A stretch of DNA of 64,000 nucleotides from Trichoplax sp. H2 (Eukaryota; Placozoa; Uniplacotomia; Trichoplacea). Below are positions 1 through 13,258 of the stretch, one piece after another. Within the stretch, counting starts at the first letter, position 1. Each line of letters opens with the position of its first letter. The stretch is from positions 62,001 through 126,000 of the forward strand of contig NOWV01000065.1 of assembly GCA_003344405.1 (NCBI GenBank). The letters are read 5' to 3'. The notes below the pieces were generated by a model. The model was not told where the DNA came from and did not search any database. It saw only the letters and a list, made by a program, of their open reading frames with translations. Position numbers and translations under genes: made by a program.

Positions 1-217
1 AATATAGTAAAAATACTTTTAAAGAATATTATTTACTCTTGAGATTTCCTGTATACTATTTGACTGTGTGTAATTCACATAGAGCGTAGATTAATAACTT
101 ACAATTCAACGTTATAAATTTGCCTCTTACTCTACGGAATATATGTATATGAATTATTAAGTAGCAATTACAATTCTATGTCTAACATTAGCTTCAATGT
201 GGAGCTAATATTTACAG

Positions 218-3200
218 AAAAGATGTAGCTGGTAATACACCTTTACTGTTAGCTGCAAAGCGGCACAAGACTGGAATTATGAAGATATTACTAGAATTTG
301 GTAAATGCTTAAATTTTGTCGAACTTATCTGCCACGAAACTATGATTTACCAAATTAGTTGCGGGTTGTATTTATGTCTAATACTGTTACGTACAGGTAC
401 AGTAGCATTAGCAAAACTGAAATGTTGTAGTGTACGGTACAGATGTACCTCGGTATCAGCTATTGTAATACATTGTACGCGCAGGTGTACTATTCTATGT
501 TACTAGAAACGTAACAAATACCTTGAAATTCCTTTCTTAATCTTTCACTCAATAATCCTTGTTGCAGCTTTCGTAGCGGCAGCTATACTTTCATAAGCAA
601 TTTTTGAAATTAATTAAATAACATATCTTAGATATTGCAAAATTAGTAGTTATCTATTTTAAGTAATTGTACAATTATTAACAAGATAGGTGCAAAGACG
701 ATTCATGAATAGGGCAATTTAAGAGTAAAATGTTGTTTTTATTAATTGCAAGACAAAAGATATCTTCCTAACGGTACTACTCGAAATTATTTAAGAATGA
801 TGATTTAACCGTCTTGTGTTATTTCTATTCATTTATAGCACTAAATTGATTCTAGTGCGATAATTTTACCAGAAAACTAATCAAGATTGGAATATTAGAG
901 CCAATAGACTATTTATTTTTACAGCGTAGTAATATCAAAATAATTTTGGTCTTTTATAAGTACTAATATTTAACTCCAACTGCATTAGTTAGCCAACCAA
1001 TCATGTCACTATTTCCACTATAATATCACCGTACTTTACTGCCAACAAAAATTCTAATTTTTGTTAAGAAACAAGTAATGTCTAATTCTAAACTATATTA
1101 ATTAGCTAACTCACATGGGAAACACGAATATGTACTTGTTCCAAACGAATTTGGTATGACGGCTATTCACTTGTCAGTGGCTTCTGGATGTATTGAGGTA
1201 AGTATTACCTTATGTTTGGATACATGGGCTTATTATTGATCGCGCTAAATTTAAAATTTACTTGCCATTCTGTTATCAGATTCTTCTTATCATGCTTTCA
1301 TAAATATTTAATAATTGAGAAATAGAATGATAATCGTTCATTATTTTCTTATTTATGATTTCTCTTCTTCCATCAGAATATAGAATTATGTCTCGCTTTT
1401 GGGGCAGATGTAGAGTGCCAATCGGTAAATATTGAGATAAACTAGGTTAAACCACTAGTAATCACTGCTAAATCTTCGCTAAATTAGTGATTAATAATAA
1501 GTTCTATTATGTAGAACAATTTTACGGCATGCTTCACGTTTACAGTGCAAAATCGTGTTCAAGAATCATTAATATGAAGTATAGATTTTTCCCTATAATT
1601 CATATAGTCTGAGCTATTAACACCGTTGCATTTGGCGGCATTGAGTGGATATTATGAAGTTTCTGAAGTTTTAATCAATAATGGAGCCAAGGTCAATACT
1701 CCTGATTCGAAAAATAGAACATGTTTACATTATGCTGCTCTTAGTAATAATGTAGAACTGATGAATCTATTAATAAGCAACGTAAGATGATGCATATGTC
1801 AATTTAAAATTAGATTTAATATATCCGAATCGGACACAAATATTTACCGTATTTCAAATAGGGAGCTTTAATAGAAGTGATAGATATCAATTTACAAACA
1901 CCATTAATGACCGCAGCCAGCCATGATTGCCTTGCCGCATTAGAATTTCTGATAAGAAATGGTGCTAGCACTTCTGGAAAAGATAAAGATGGCAAGACTT
2001 GCCTCCATTTAATAGCACAAAAGGAGTGTGTAATGACTGCGAATGTCATTTTAGAAGTTAGTTAGAGACATAATTTATGATGTTAATTGTTATATACTTA
2101 TGCGGTCGATATTAACTACGAAATGTTTAGCATAGTGGAATAGATCTTGTCAACGTTCGTGATGCTGCCGGATGCACCCCGGCATTAACAGCGGCTGCCG
2201 CAGGAAGTGTTCTAGTAAGAAGATAAATCATGATTGGAACTGCTTTTTACGATAATTTTTTAATTTTTCTCTATCTATATTGATTTTAAATATCTTAAAA
2301 TTGAGAGTGCAAATTAAATTAGATTGAGTAGATAACGCAAACTAAGCTCAAACGGTTAAGGATAGTATATTAAAATCATTTATAGATTTTGGGGAAATTG
2401 GTGAACCGGTTTTACGAATTTGTCAAGCGCCATGAGGATTACAATGGCAATAATATCTTACATTTAGCTGCAAAGAATAATCATCGCGACACCGTTAAAA
2501 TTATTATCGATCATATGTCATTTATTAATACCAATACACACAATTTCCAAGGGCAGCAAGCTTTACATTTAGCTGCTATGACCGGCAATAATCGAGTTAT
2601 GCATATTTTAATTAAACGTGGAGCTGATATTAATTCCAGGTATTTTTAGCTAAATTACGATATAAAGTAGATGATAGTATATCGTAGGCTTTAGATATCA
2701 AACTTTATTTCTCCCCATGTTATTATAGATAAGAGTAAGATATACAATCTACTTCATAAAATATTTGTTAATTTACTTTCCTGATAATATTCCACATGAA
2801 TCATTGTAATATCTTGAGTCGTTCGTTTTCTTTTCTAGGGATAATTCCGGTTGGACTCCGTTGCATTATGCTGCACAGAATGGCTTTGAGACCTGTATCA
2901 AATTTTTAATATCTGATGAAGCCACAGTCGATACTTTCAACGAAGCAAAGGTTATTGTTAAGTAACGGTTGCTACAATACTTTACATAGTAGATGTATAA
3001 ATACAGTAATCAGCTTCAATAGTGGATAAGCAAGACTAGTATAAATCTTCCGTTATCAATCGCAAAATTGGTTATGACAGGAGAGAGGTCTTAAAATACT
3101 TATTACTCTCCTTAGCGATGGCTTACACTACCATATATACAAATTAATTTAACAGTTATGACTCATGAAAATTAAAATTTCTAGTTTAAGTTTTTACAAA

Positions 3201-6200
3201 TCTCTGTATCATGGGTAAGTAACAGTACAGTTTTAGAGAAAATATTAGGTGATAGCAAATTATACTCAGATCTTTCATTTAACGTATTAACGCAATATTA
3301 TCTAGAAAACGCCATTACTGATTGCATGTGAGAAAGGAAATGTGGAAGTAGCTAAATTATTGTTAGACAACAATGCAGATCCATCTGTTAGAAACGACAA
3401 AGGCCAAAATTGCTTAGACATTGCCTGTGAACACCGTTATAGTGATATCGGTCTGGCTATAATTGAAACAAAATAGTATGTTATATCTTACCAATTTGAA
3501 TATAACACGGAGATCACAGGCTTCTCTGTAAATAGATTGGTATATGTAGATCTTATGCTTCAATTCCGTTTTGCCAAGTGCATTTTATGCATGCTACATG
3601 AATGATAGCTGGGAAAAAGTCATGGCTAATAGGGCATTTGATTGCTACAATCCGATGAAGCGATTATTGGAACGTTTACCTCTTGTTGCAGAGGTAAAGA
3701 CTCTACATAAGGAGTATACTCCATTTAATCACTTAAATCTGCTATGTAGTATGGTATAAGTAAATGTATGAATAAAGCATACAGTAATTGGTACATTCTT
3801 TAACGTAGAATTTAAAACTAGTCAAAGATTAGATGCCGAATTTTGATGATATAAGAAAACAAATGATCGATAACATTGACGGATTCATAATCTTTATTTT
3901 CTCTGTTGAAATTATTATCTGGCATATTTAAACAGGCCGTTATGGACAGATCAATTTCTTATACTAAAAGTAAATATGGCAAAGATGAATGGAAATAGGT
4001 AAGTAGTATTTTGAAAGTAATTTGATAAAGAATGATACAGTAAACTATAATGACTACAATTCAACGAACCAATTGGACCATTACCTGTGTTTAAATTTAT
4101 GTTAATCTGAGATGACGTTAATGAGGTAATTATTGAATAGTTTGCTTTTTACAAATCTTAATATCTCCGAGGAAAAATTAAAGCTACTTCAGAGAACTAA
4201 CACTACGATTCTACTGCCAGTTTTGTTCTCCCTGATATTTACGTACAATGAAGTTCTAAATACCGACGATCTCCTATCATGAGGAGAAACAGCAACATCG
4301 TTAGTTTCTATTAGACAAAACTGAACTGAAATTTTATTATAAAATTAGTCAATTTATAGTAAATCTACATAGACCTTAGCTGTCAGTACGTCGTACATAA
4401 ATTAATATTGACACATTCCCAATTAAGTTATCTTAAGAACATTTGCCTACAGTACGACTTTGGATATTGATGATCTCCGATAGCCAGGTAGCAGTAAATC
4501 ACTAGTCTCTCTTAGACAACACTTAACTCAAACTTTATTGGGACATTAGCCAATTTATATTTAATCTACATAAATATTAGTTATCAATACTTGGATATTA
4601 TTGTAAAACTATACACTAATCTATTGCAAACCTGCTAACTGTTATCGATAAAGCATCATTAATGTATTTGTAGATAAGTGATCTTAAGAAAACTATGCCA
4701 CGTCAGTTATATAAAAGCCACCCCTCAAAAGTGCTACATATACAATGTTATCTATACTTAGAATTAAGTTTAATTATAATTATAAGTCTTAAAATGGCTC
4801 ACTGTGCATCCATTTTAGATTTCTAGGTACATATCAATAATCTTTTATCAGGCTTATGCAGTCAGAAAATAATACTCCTACATAATTTCTAAACTACATA
4901 ATTCGCGGAAAATATTGTTTTCTAGTGACGTAAAAAACAGCATAGCTGAGCAGTACAGTACTATTAATTTCGATTAAAAGAGACAACATGAGATCGAATT
5001 ATAGTACACAGTCGTCACATTCGCATTTTTTGGTGCATTAAAGTCTCATAATAAGAATTTCAATTTATCCGCGCACATGTTGTACTTTATTTTAAATCAA
5101 ACTGCATATCGTTTGAACTTCCATTGCATTAAATTTAGGTGGCCTTCAACTTTACCTATCTTGAATCATCACCCGAAGATAAACATTTACAAGATGTTAC
5201 AGATAAATATATCGCATTGAAGGTAAAATGTCTTGCAGGACACCTAAATATAGATTTTGACTAATAACAACTGATATATTGTAAAAATAGACTATAGTTT
5301 ATCATAACCGAAAACAAGAAAATATCAACTTTAAATGGTACAAATTGTCAATATCAGGTTATGATTTCATGATTTTTAACAATTTTTACAATATACTACA
5401 CAGACAATAAGTTCTCTAAATCGTGTGAGACTAATGAAACATCCCCTAATCACTGCCTATGTACACACTAAATGGTAATTAAAAGAAATTGGAGTCTTAA
5501 AATAAATTTGTTCATTTGGATAATAATTCTTGCTAAAATCCAAATGTGAATATGAACTTTTAATATTTTAGTAGTTTAAAAAGTCATGTAATTCAACTAT
5601 ATGCCAAATTAATATGAATTTTTGAACTAAAGCGCTGTTTAAAAATTAAAATAAGATTTACAGATTCATGCACAATTATATATTCTTTTGCGATTACAGG
5701 AAAGCAGCTATCCGATTTATATATTACAGTAAAGTAATATTGGACATTATTTACTTATTTGGATTGGGCTTTCCTATTGCCTTGAATGCTCTTGATTTCT
5801 TGGACTTAGCAACCAAAACAAATACTTCTAGTTCATCTTACTCCACGTTGGTGAGTTTGTAACGATGTCGACGTTGTTTTTACTGATAAAACTATGCCTA
5901 AGCAACCACGAAATAGTTAATTATCTTTCATATTGTTTTAAATTATTTATACTTGCTAATTTAACAAAAGATAACAGTTATCTGAACCTAAAATTTAAAT
6001 ATTTCATAATTGCTAATATTATCTTGTATTTGCTTCTATAATTTATTGGTTATCTAGGTCTTACCAGGAGTTCCATACAGGAACATTATGGTTTTCATCA
6101 CGGTTTTAATTATGTTATCTACTATTGGCTATTTTGGTATTGCTGGAGTAAGTATTAGTCAATATGTTTACTCTAATTTTAACCTAAACTATAAAATTAA

Positions 6201-8870
6201 GCATGTTTTTCCATTGTGTTGGCACTAATGTTTAAAAGCTGTGATGAAATTTGAAACAAAATTTCGATTAGATAAATGATTATGATATCAGCTACTCTAA
6301 TGACGAGATCATGTTGCATTTCTTCAATTATAGCGACGAGTCTTTCTTTATTTCTTGAAGCAAACATTATACGAACTGTTTATAGTAGTTATTGGCTTGT
6401 TATATGCTCTACCACTCACCAAGCCAATCACTTTTCAGAGTACTAGGATTGGGGCATTTGTTGTTTTTTGCTTATTTATCAACTTTATATTCATATTAAG
6501 AAAGTAAGTTGAAATCAAATAGATCTATAGGATGTGCGTTATAGCTTACTTTAAATATTGCACTTTTAGGAATAACTTCTGCATTGTGTAACCTATCTAG
6601 ACATATCATATAGGATCTAAAATGCACTTCTATTATATAGTCTGCATGTGCTAGTTTCATTAGAAAAGGAACCAATCAGAAAGTCACACATAATTAGAAC
6701 GGCGGATTCATCTTGAGAGCCATACTGAATATATAGATTTTTATCAAGAGTTATAATGCAGCTATTATTAGATTAATAAGGCGTAAGCTGATTATCAAAT
6801 ACGGTATTCTATTTCTACTTAGTCTTTCTGGATTAGGTCTGTATGTTTCTATGCTAATAGCTACCATGACTACCATCATCAAAGTTTCCATTGTCTTTCT
6901 ACTACTTATTTTGGCATTTTCTACCGCTTTTATGATGGTACTAAGCGATATGGTAAGAAAATTATAACTAGCACGGAATTTTTATATCGCTATCATTTTT
7001 ATACTTCATTGCATGTTTTAATAAAGTACTTATGTGGATAATATAAAATAGATGCTACTCTACTCGAACGTTCTTATATACGTATGTTTATCAAGCCGAA
7101 ATATGCAATTGCCTTAGTTTTACATCCTAAAGTGATCCTTTTTTCATATGCAGACTGTATTCAAACAATTTGATGCCGCATTAGCCACTGTATTGGCAAT
7201 GACTGCAGGAGAACTTAATTATGCCAGCACTTTCAATCATTTGAATAGTACTGGCAGGCTAACGGGATTTAAAGTAGAAATGTTATTTTTTGGAGCTATG
7301 GTTGTTCTTATTAACATCGCATTTGCAAATTTATTGGTAAGCTTCGTAAAATAGGAGTATTTCAAAGTATTATTAGAGCTGATACAGTAATTATATAGAT
7401 GAAAGTAAGAAATTTAGATTATACGTTGTTTAAATTAAGTTATAATGATGATTTTCTATGTATAGTCGTTATAAAGGTATCTGTCACAAGCCAGCTTCGC
7501 GACAAGGATAACGTAAAACAAATCTCTAAATTACTATAGTCTCCGGGATTCAGTATCCTTTAACTACCTCACAAGAATTTAGACGCCTTTGATTCTATGT
7601 TAAACTCAACTAGACAATTGAGAACTGCTTTATTCAACTATCTGACGGGTTTATATACCCTTCTACAGCAGCTAACATTCACAAGTCATCTTATAAAAAT
7701 ACTTAGGTTAGATAACTAGTTTTTCACAGTCGGACTACAATATGTCCATTCACAGAATCAGTGCACATTACAGCACAGCATTAAATTTACTGTAACACAT
7801 TTATAATTAGAGTAATTCCTATAGTAAGTAATAGTTGTAATATAATATCACTATATTATATTAACCAAATTTAGATAGCTATTTCTTCACGGTAGTTCGT
7901 ACCGTGACAGCATCTTATGAGAATCTGTACCCAAATTTTTTAGATATTTGTAGCTCTGTATTACAACTGTAACTTTGATTTATTGATGCTTATCAAAATG
8001 CATCTACATGCATTATAGGTATGACTTTTAATTTTTAGCATTGCCTCTTGATTTAAAAGGTTCAAACTATCATTATAAGACCTAAAATTATACATCTTGA
8101 TTTTGGTAGAAAAATTAGTCTTATGGCATAGATATAGTGTAGAAGAACTGAATATTTTGGAGAGCATGGTAGTCAGTTGTAATTGTAATTATCTTAACTC
8201 ATCAATGCATCTTAAAATCATTTAGATTGGTCTTGCTGTGGGCGATATTAACGAAGTCAAGGAAACTGCAAATTTAAACCGAACTAAAAGTCATTTTCAG
8301 TTAATTATTGGAGCTTACGAATCATATCCATTGTATGTTAGGAAGATTATGCATAGTCCAGGACTAACTATCAGGGAAGATAAAAATTCCAGTTTTTTGC
8401 AAAGGGTAAAATAGACCAGTCAATATCTATATTTGTCGCATACTATTTGGAAAAAAATACAAAAAATTTCAAGCTAACGTTGTATTCCTAAATATTATTT
8501 AGCAAACTTGGCATCTTTGAGCAGAAAATTTAACAATGATCCACGATGATAAAGATGAAGTTAATCAAGAGTTTGATTATAAGGATTTAAAGGCTTCGGT
8601 TTCTAAACAGCAAACAGAGTGAGTATTAGCAGCTGAATATTGCATCGATTACGTTATTAGTAATCATTTTAAATCATTTTTAGAATAAGTCGGCTAAAGG
8701 AATTAATCGAAGATATAAAATCAGACTTTAGCATTACTTCTCATGCAAACCATATTGAAACAAAAAAATTGTTCGAACGAATTTTACATGCGGTGGAAGC
8801 CAATGGAAATGGAAAGGTTACCACCACAAACGTTACTACAAATACAATTTTTAATGAAGCCATGCACTAG
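218..8870 (+). CDS. TRPA-family ankyrin-repeat cation channel, 3' part
   Basis: Sensory non-selective cation channel subunit of the plasma membrane, of TRPA1 type. Ankyrin-repeat exons, phase-consistent: 218-300, 1106-1197, 1377-1424, 1608-1781, 1862-2056, 2131-2214, 2386-2639, 2839-2950, 3306-3475, 3579-3753. They carry repeated TPLHLAA-like motifs, about ten repeats. The exon at 3579 has the pre-S1 text NDSWEKVMANRAF. Channel exons: about 5668 or 5700-5850 (S2), 6058-6147 (S3), 6334-6503, 6781-6952 (S4-S5 with a long hydrophobic S5), 7154-7336 (pore loop AMTAGELNY, then S6), 8226-8405 (IGLAVGDINEV, typical of TRPA just after S6), about 8503-8618 and 8684-8870 (acidic C-tail, TAG stop). Candidate exons between are 3936-3998 (ends in an in-frame TAG), 4193-4252 (possible S1) and 5139-5222; their joins are not resolved. 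A TGA also lies in frame at 8518-8520. The 5' end is outside the window. The family call is firm; whether the gene is intact is uncertain. Confidence 0.85.
4238..4592. repeat. diverged tandem duplication inside the TRPA gene
   Basis: Two segments of about 150 bp, roughly 4238-4390 and 4445-4592, align along their length. Shared landmarks in order are a GATGATCTCC-like start, a TTAGACAA block, an AATTTATA block, an AATCTACATA block and a final CAGTAC/CAATAC. Identity looks low, so the duplication is old. It overlaps the end of the candidate S1 exon 4193-4252. Confidence 0.5.
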
Positions 8871-9825
8871 TATTCCATGAATGTTTTATGTTCGATATTA
8901 AGGTGGTTCTGCCTAGTTCAAGATTGAGAGAAGCTGTAAATAATGCAAAAATATCGTAATTGATTAATTCAGACTATAGTGCATTCAGATTGTACTACAA
9001 CTTTAGCATATTTTTAATCTATTTTTCAATATAAGCATTTTAATTTTACTTAAAATTAGCTACCTTTACAGTCTGATTGCATTATATTCAACTGTATCTT
9101 TTTATGTTTCGTTATTTATAGCACTTGCAGTCTTTGCTAAATTCTGCAATCTTTTGCGATTGCATGGGTTATTATGGTATATGTGGTATTTAATTTTACA
9201 TTCTCATTTTCTGCAAATGTACCATAAATATTATTAAATTCTGCCTCCAATTTTGTGCGTTGCAATAGTTGCATTATTAGTGTTTCTTAGGTTGCTACTT
9301 CACGACAAATTGCACACTACTTTACTGTAACTACTATATTGTGTGTAGTTATTAACCACCATAAAATATCTATCTTCTACTGAAATCTACGTGTAATTCT
9401 GTGAATGAAAATCAAGTCTTCCATCACTGATTCACCGAAGCCTCCATCATAGTCTAGCATAGGTCTAGGTTGGGAGAAGCTGTAACTTTTTGCGAAAATA
9501 CCGCTATTGATTAGTTTACGTGGTTCGAGGACTTCTACCGATTATGTCATCATCATTTATCATTTCTAAAACATGGTGTAACATACATTTATACAATTTA
9601 ATCTACTAATAAAAGTAATTTAGCAAAAGGTATTGTCACAATTTCACTTCTGTGACAATGTAACGTACAGTAAAAGTCTGTAAGTAGCTGCTGACTTAAA
9701 CGCCGTTTTACTTAACGCTAAACACACACAGCAAAAGACGGTAAAGATGAAACTTTTATTAGTAAAGATACATCTATAACTTTTTACCTCACCACTCAAC
9801 TCAAATGTTCCCGTTTATATATTTA

Positions 9826-10694
9826 AGATCCCTGTAAGCAATTAATTATTTTTGACATGCATACTGTAGTGTTTACTTTTAAATACCGTATAGTCTATTT
9901 TTAGCAAAAGTATTAGTTTTCGCTAGACTGTAGCATAACTCTAAATATGTACAGTATGATCTATAATTTACAATTTACTCTGTAGAAATGTCTTGTAGTC
10001 TGGCTAATATATACCGTTGTACTAGCTTAACATAGAAGTAATTTATTTTTATGAATCTGTCGCGCCTATAAATAATTTCCTCCTGCTGTGCTCNNNNNNN
10101 NNNNNNNNNNNNNTTTACTAAAATATAGAATATAGTAGTTTGATGAATTTACTGCAGACTGCTGCATCGGTATTATATTGCGAAGTAAAGGAATGAAAGG
10201 AATCTGTAATTGTTAAAATATTATTTAATCTAATATCGTTTAATAAAGGAAATTAAGGCTATAGTAATGATTGTATACCTGACGACAAAGATCTATTTGT
10301 AAAAGAAAATTCTCATCGCATATTTGTTCATTTCAACCAAATAATAACAAAAGTATGATAAATCTATCTCTGATATTATGCAATCAACTAAAGATTGGAT
10401 TTGTGGACATATTACCGATATATTTCAGATCCCTGTAAGCAATTAATTATTTTTGACATGCATACTGTAGTGTTTACTTTTAAATACGGTATAGTCTATT
10501 TTTAGCAAAAGTATTGGTTTTCGCTAGACTGTAGCATAACTCTAATTATCTACAGTATGATCTATAATTTACAATTTACTCTGTAGAAATGTCTTGTAGT
10601 CTAGCTAATATATACCGTTGTACTAGCTTAACATAGAAGTAATTTATTTTTATGAATCTGTCGCGCCTATAAATAATTTCCTCCTGCTGTGCTC
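9826..10694. repeat. 268-bp direct repeat flanking an assembly gap
   Basis: Copy 1 is 9826-10093 and copy 2 is 10427-10694, an offset of exactly 601 with no indel and about five mismatches by eye (near 98% identity). Copy 1 stops precisely where the run of N begins. Copy 2 continues into unique sequence. The pattern fits two overlapping contig ends or two haplotypes left unmerged better than a biological repeat, though a real recent duplication is possible. Confidence 0.85.
10094..10113. other. assembly gap (20 N)
   Basis: Twenty consecutive N. The round small size suggests a placeholder rather than a measured gap. Confidence 0.99.
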
Positions 10695-12074
10695 CTAACA
10701 TTATAGAAGCTATCTTCTTTCACCTATCTCGTTAGTTAGTTCTGGTAGTTAGACGGTAAGCTTGCACGCTTTACCCATTCTACGCTGCTATAGTTATGCG
10801 ACTAGACATGTCGTTACTCGCACGATAATTTTTGCACGATTATTCTCTTACAATAACTCAATAAAGGTTACTCTTCTGTTAACTATTTTATTGTACTTTA
10901 TTGCGACTAATGCCGAACTCTAAACCTTCCGAAACATCATACATGCAGGCACTAATAATTAATTTTTGCAATATTTAGTGATCCATCATTGCCAATGAGT
11001 TCTAAGATTGAGATTTTAGTAGTGATACATCCGATCATACTAGGCTTCGACGTATTCCAACTATTTTTGAATATACTATCGTAAAATTAGTTTTGCATAG
11101 GATTCCAATAGCTGATGCATTGTATATTGATCAACGATGATCGATAGGTTCTAAAATAAAGAGTTTAATAGGAATGTATTTAAATGCAGAGGGCTAATAG
11201 AGACCCCAGTTCTTCAAATATATTACCGTGTAAATGTTATTGATGTATTGTTCTCATAAGCAACTCATGGACTAGCGATCCACCATTACCAGTAAGTTCT
11301 TGAATTGAGATTTGAAAAGCAGTTTCTTCCAATCCGTATCATTTCAACCGAATTGACTAAGCTAATAATAGTTATGTCTATATTATCCTGTCGGCGTTCA
11401 GTATCACATAGAAAGCTTCAATAATCATTTAGAGTCATGTAATTCAAATAAATTGAAACAACATCATTTTCTCAATTTATACATAACAGCACAAATTGAA
11501 GAAAAATGACATGTAAACCCAATTCTCTGAGAATGCTAACTAAAACTATTGTCCTAGCCCTGTGTATCTATTACTAGGTTGATAAAAGATGACTGGAATA
11601 GAATAAAAGAATAAGTGCGGGGTTGGATTAACGGGAAAATATATTATGAATGCAATTTGGGTGATTGGATTAACTTTCTCTAAATTTCTCCCTTTTAAAC
11701 AGCAAAGAATTGGTTATTTTATGACGAAGTCGATCGAAAACGGAGAAGTGAGAAGCAATGTTATTCATTTTTGATGATCATTAAGAGCTTCAAGCAAGTT
11801 AGTTACTTTAAATTATAAAGTAAAGATGAGTAATTAGTGAGCAAATTATATACTATTCATAACCACTTGAAAGAGCTTAATTTCAGAAAATAGCAAATAT
11901 TTTAATGATACCTGTAATTTAATTTCCAAGCAACAATTACAGCAATATCTTTAAATTAAGTAATTACACATGTATCAATTTTAGGGTGATGTATTGGCTT
12001 GTAGTAATATCAAGACTCTGCTTTAGCTATTAAATGTAGTTACTGCAGATCAATAGTGAGGATATTGATCTCTT

Positions 12075-12484
12075 TTAAGATTCTATCAACTTTCTTGTAT
12101 TGCTTTGTAGACTTCATTTGAACCGTTAAACTGCTCTGTAATTAGTCGATGGTGGTAGACGTATATAAAGTAAGTATCTTGAGAAAATAGTCAGATATAA
12201 TGGTTGATTAATGGGATTACTTAATGATTTATCTTAGAAATAACTATACGACTATTGCAGAGCTGAGATTCCTTCCATTTATAATTTAGCAATGAAAGTA
12301 ATTTTTTCTTTTAAAATTATGCTAATTCCCTTGCTTTATATTGTAGACTTCTTTTAAACCTTAAAAATTGCTCATTAATTAGTTAAAGTAGTGCACATAC
12401 ATAAAGAAAGTATCTTGAGAAAATAATAAGCTATAAATTGTCAATTAAGTGGACTAGTCAGCGATCTATCTTAGAAATAGCTCC
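12075..12484. repeat. diverged tandem duplication
   Basis: About 12075-12246 and 12309-12484 are related copies. They share, in order, TGTAGACTTC, a TAATTAGT block, a GTATCTTGAGAAAATA block and TTATCTTAGAAATA/CTATCTTAGAAATA, with many substitutions and small indels between. No open frame or terminal inverted repeat is visible. Confidence 0.65.
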
Positions 12485-13258
12485 AATAACTAGAAGGAGT
12501 CAATTTATGAGTACCAGCTTAAGGTAGTAAGTGAATGTAATCAGCCTTTAAACGAAGCAATGACTTTATCAACTTTCTCTATACTGGGTTGTTTACTAGA
12601 TTTATACAACCTATTATCCTCTACAACGTTACAAATTTTAGAAGTTTTCAAGTTTTAAACTTGACTGGTAGAGACTACTAAAATAGCATCATATACTTCC
12701 CTCGGTATCCTATCATTTTCTATATGATGTTGAATCTTGAGATATATTTAATTGATAAGGGCTGTAGTAGTATTCAAACTAGTTAACATATGGTTACTAA
12801 TGAGTATTACTGTCGAAAACTTTCAATAACATAACACAAATTTTGAGTAGCAATAATCTTTTAGTAGCATCTTGATTATTAAGGTTTAAAATAGCAATAT
12901 GTTTTACGCCTTCAGCTTTACCTCACTATATTGTGGAAGATAGATTTAGTCCCACATATAAAGCAACTAACTGGCACGGATCGGTTATAATTTTATTACT
13001 TGAATAATTTTATATCTTGCTTCATTTTTAGTTTACGTTCTGGTACGAAATAGCATCAATAATTAGTGTATCATAGACGCTAAGCTAATATCAATTCCAT
13101 TACATCATGTCACAGCTCTCTCTCTTCAATTCGCACTTTTCCATCTAACCCATTGCAAAAAATTCGAAACAATCAAAAAATTGACTTTGTCTTAAAAAGA
13201 AAAATAGCTCCAGAAATTAAAAGTTACCCACAAATAATATATCAGCAAACAAACCAGA

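Larger units (their letters stand above)
8871..13258. other. intergenic region between the channel and the first R-SNARE
   Basis: I find no supported coding exon in these 4.4 kb. The region holds a 268-bp direct repeat beside an assembly gap and a diverged tandem pair near 12.1-12.5 kb, both listed separately. Two short stretches (8915-8960 and 9460-9510) share an AGAGAAGCTGTAA-like core and may be another old duplicate, but the similarity is too short to call. The promoter of the 13259 gene must lie at the right end; I see no distinctive element. Confidence 0.6.

Noticed and set aside
9826-10694. LTRs of a retrotransposon
   Set aside because: The copies are only about 330 bp apart, lack TG...CA ends and primer-binding or coding sequence, and one ends exactly at an assembly gap, so an assembly artefact is likelier.
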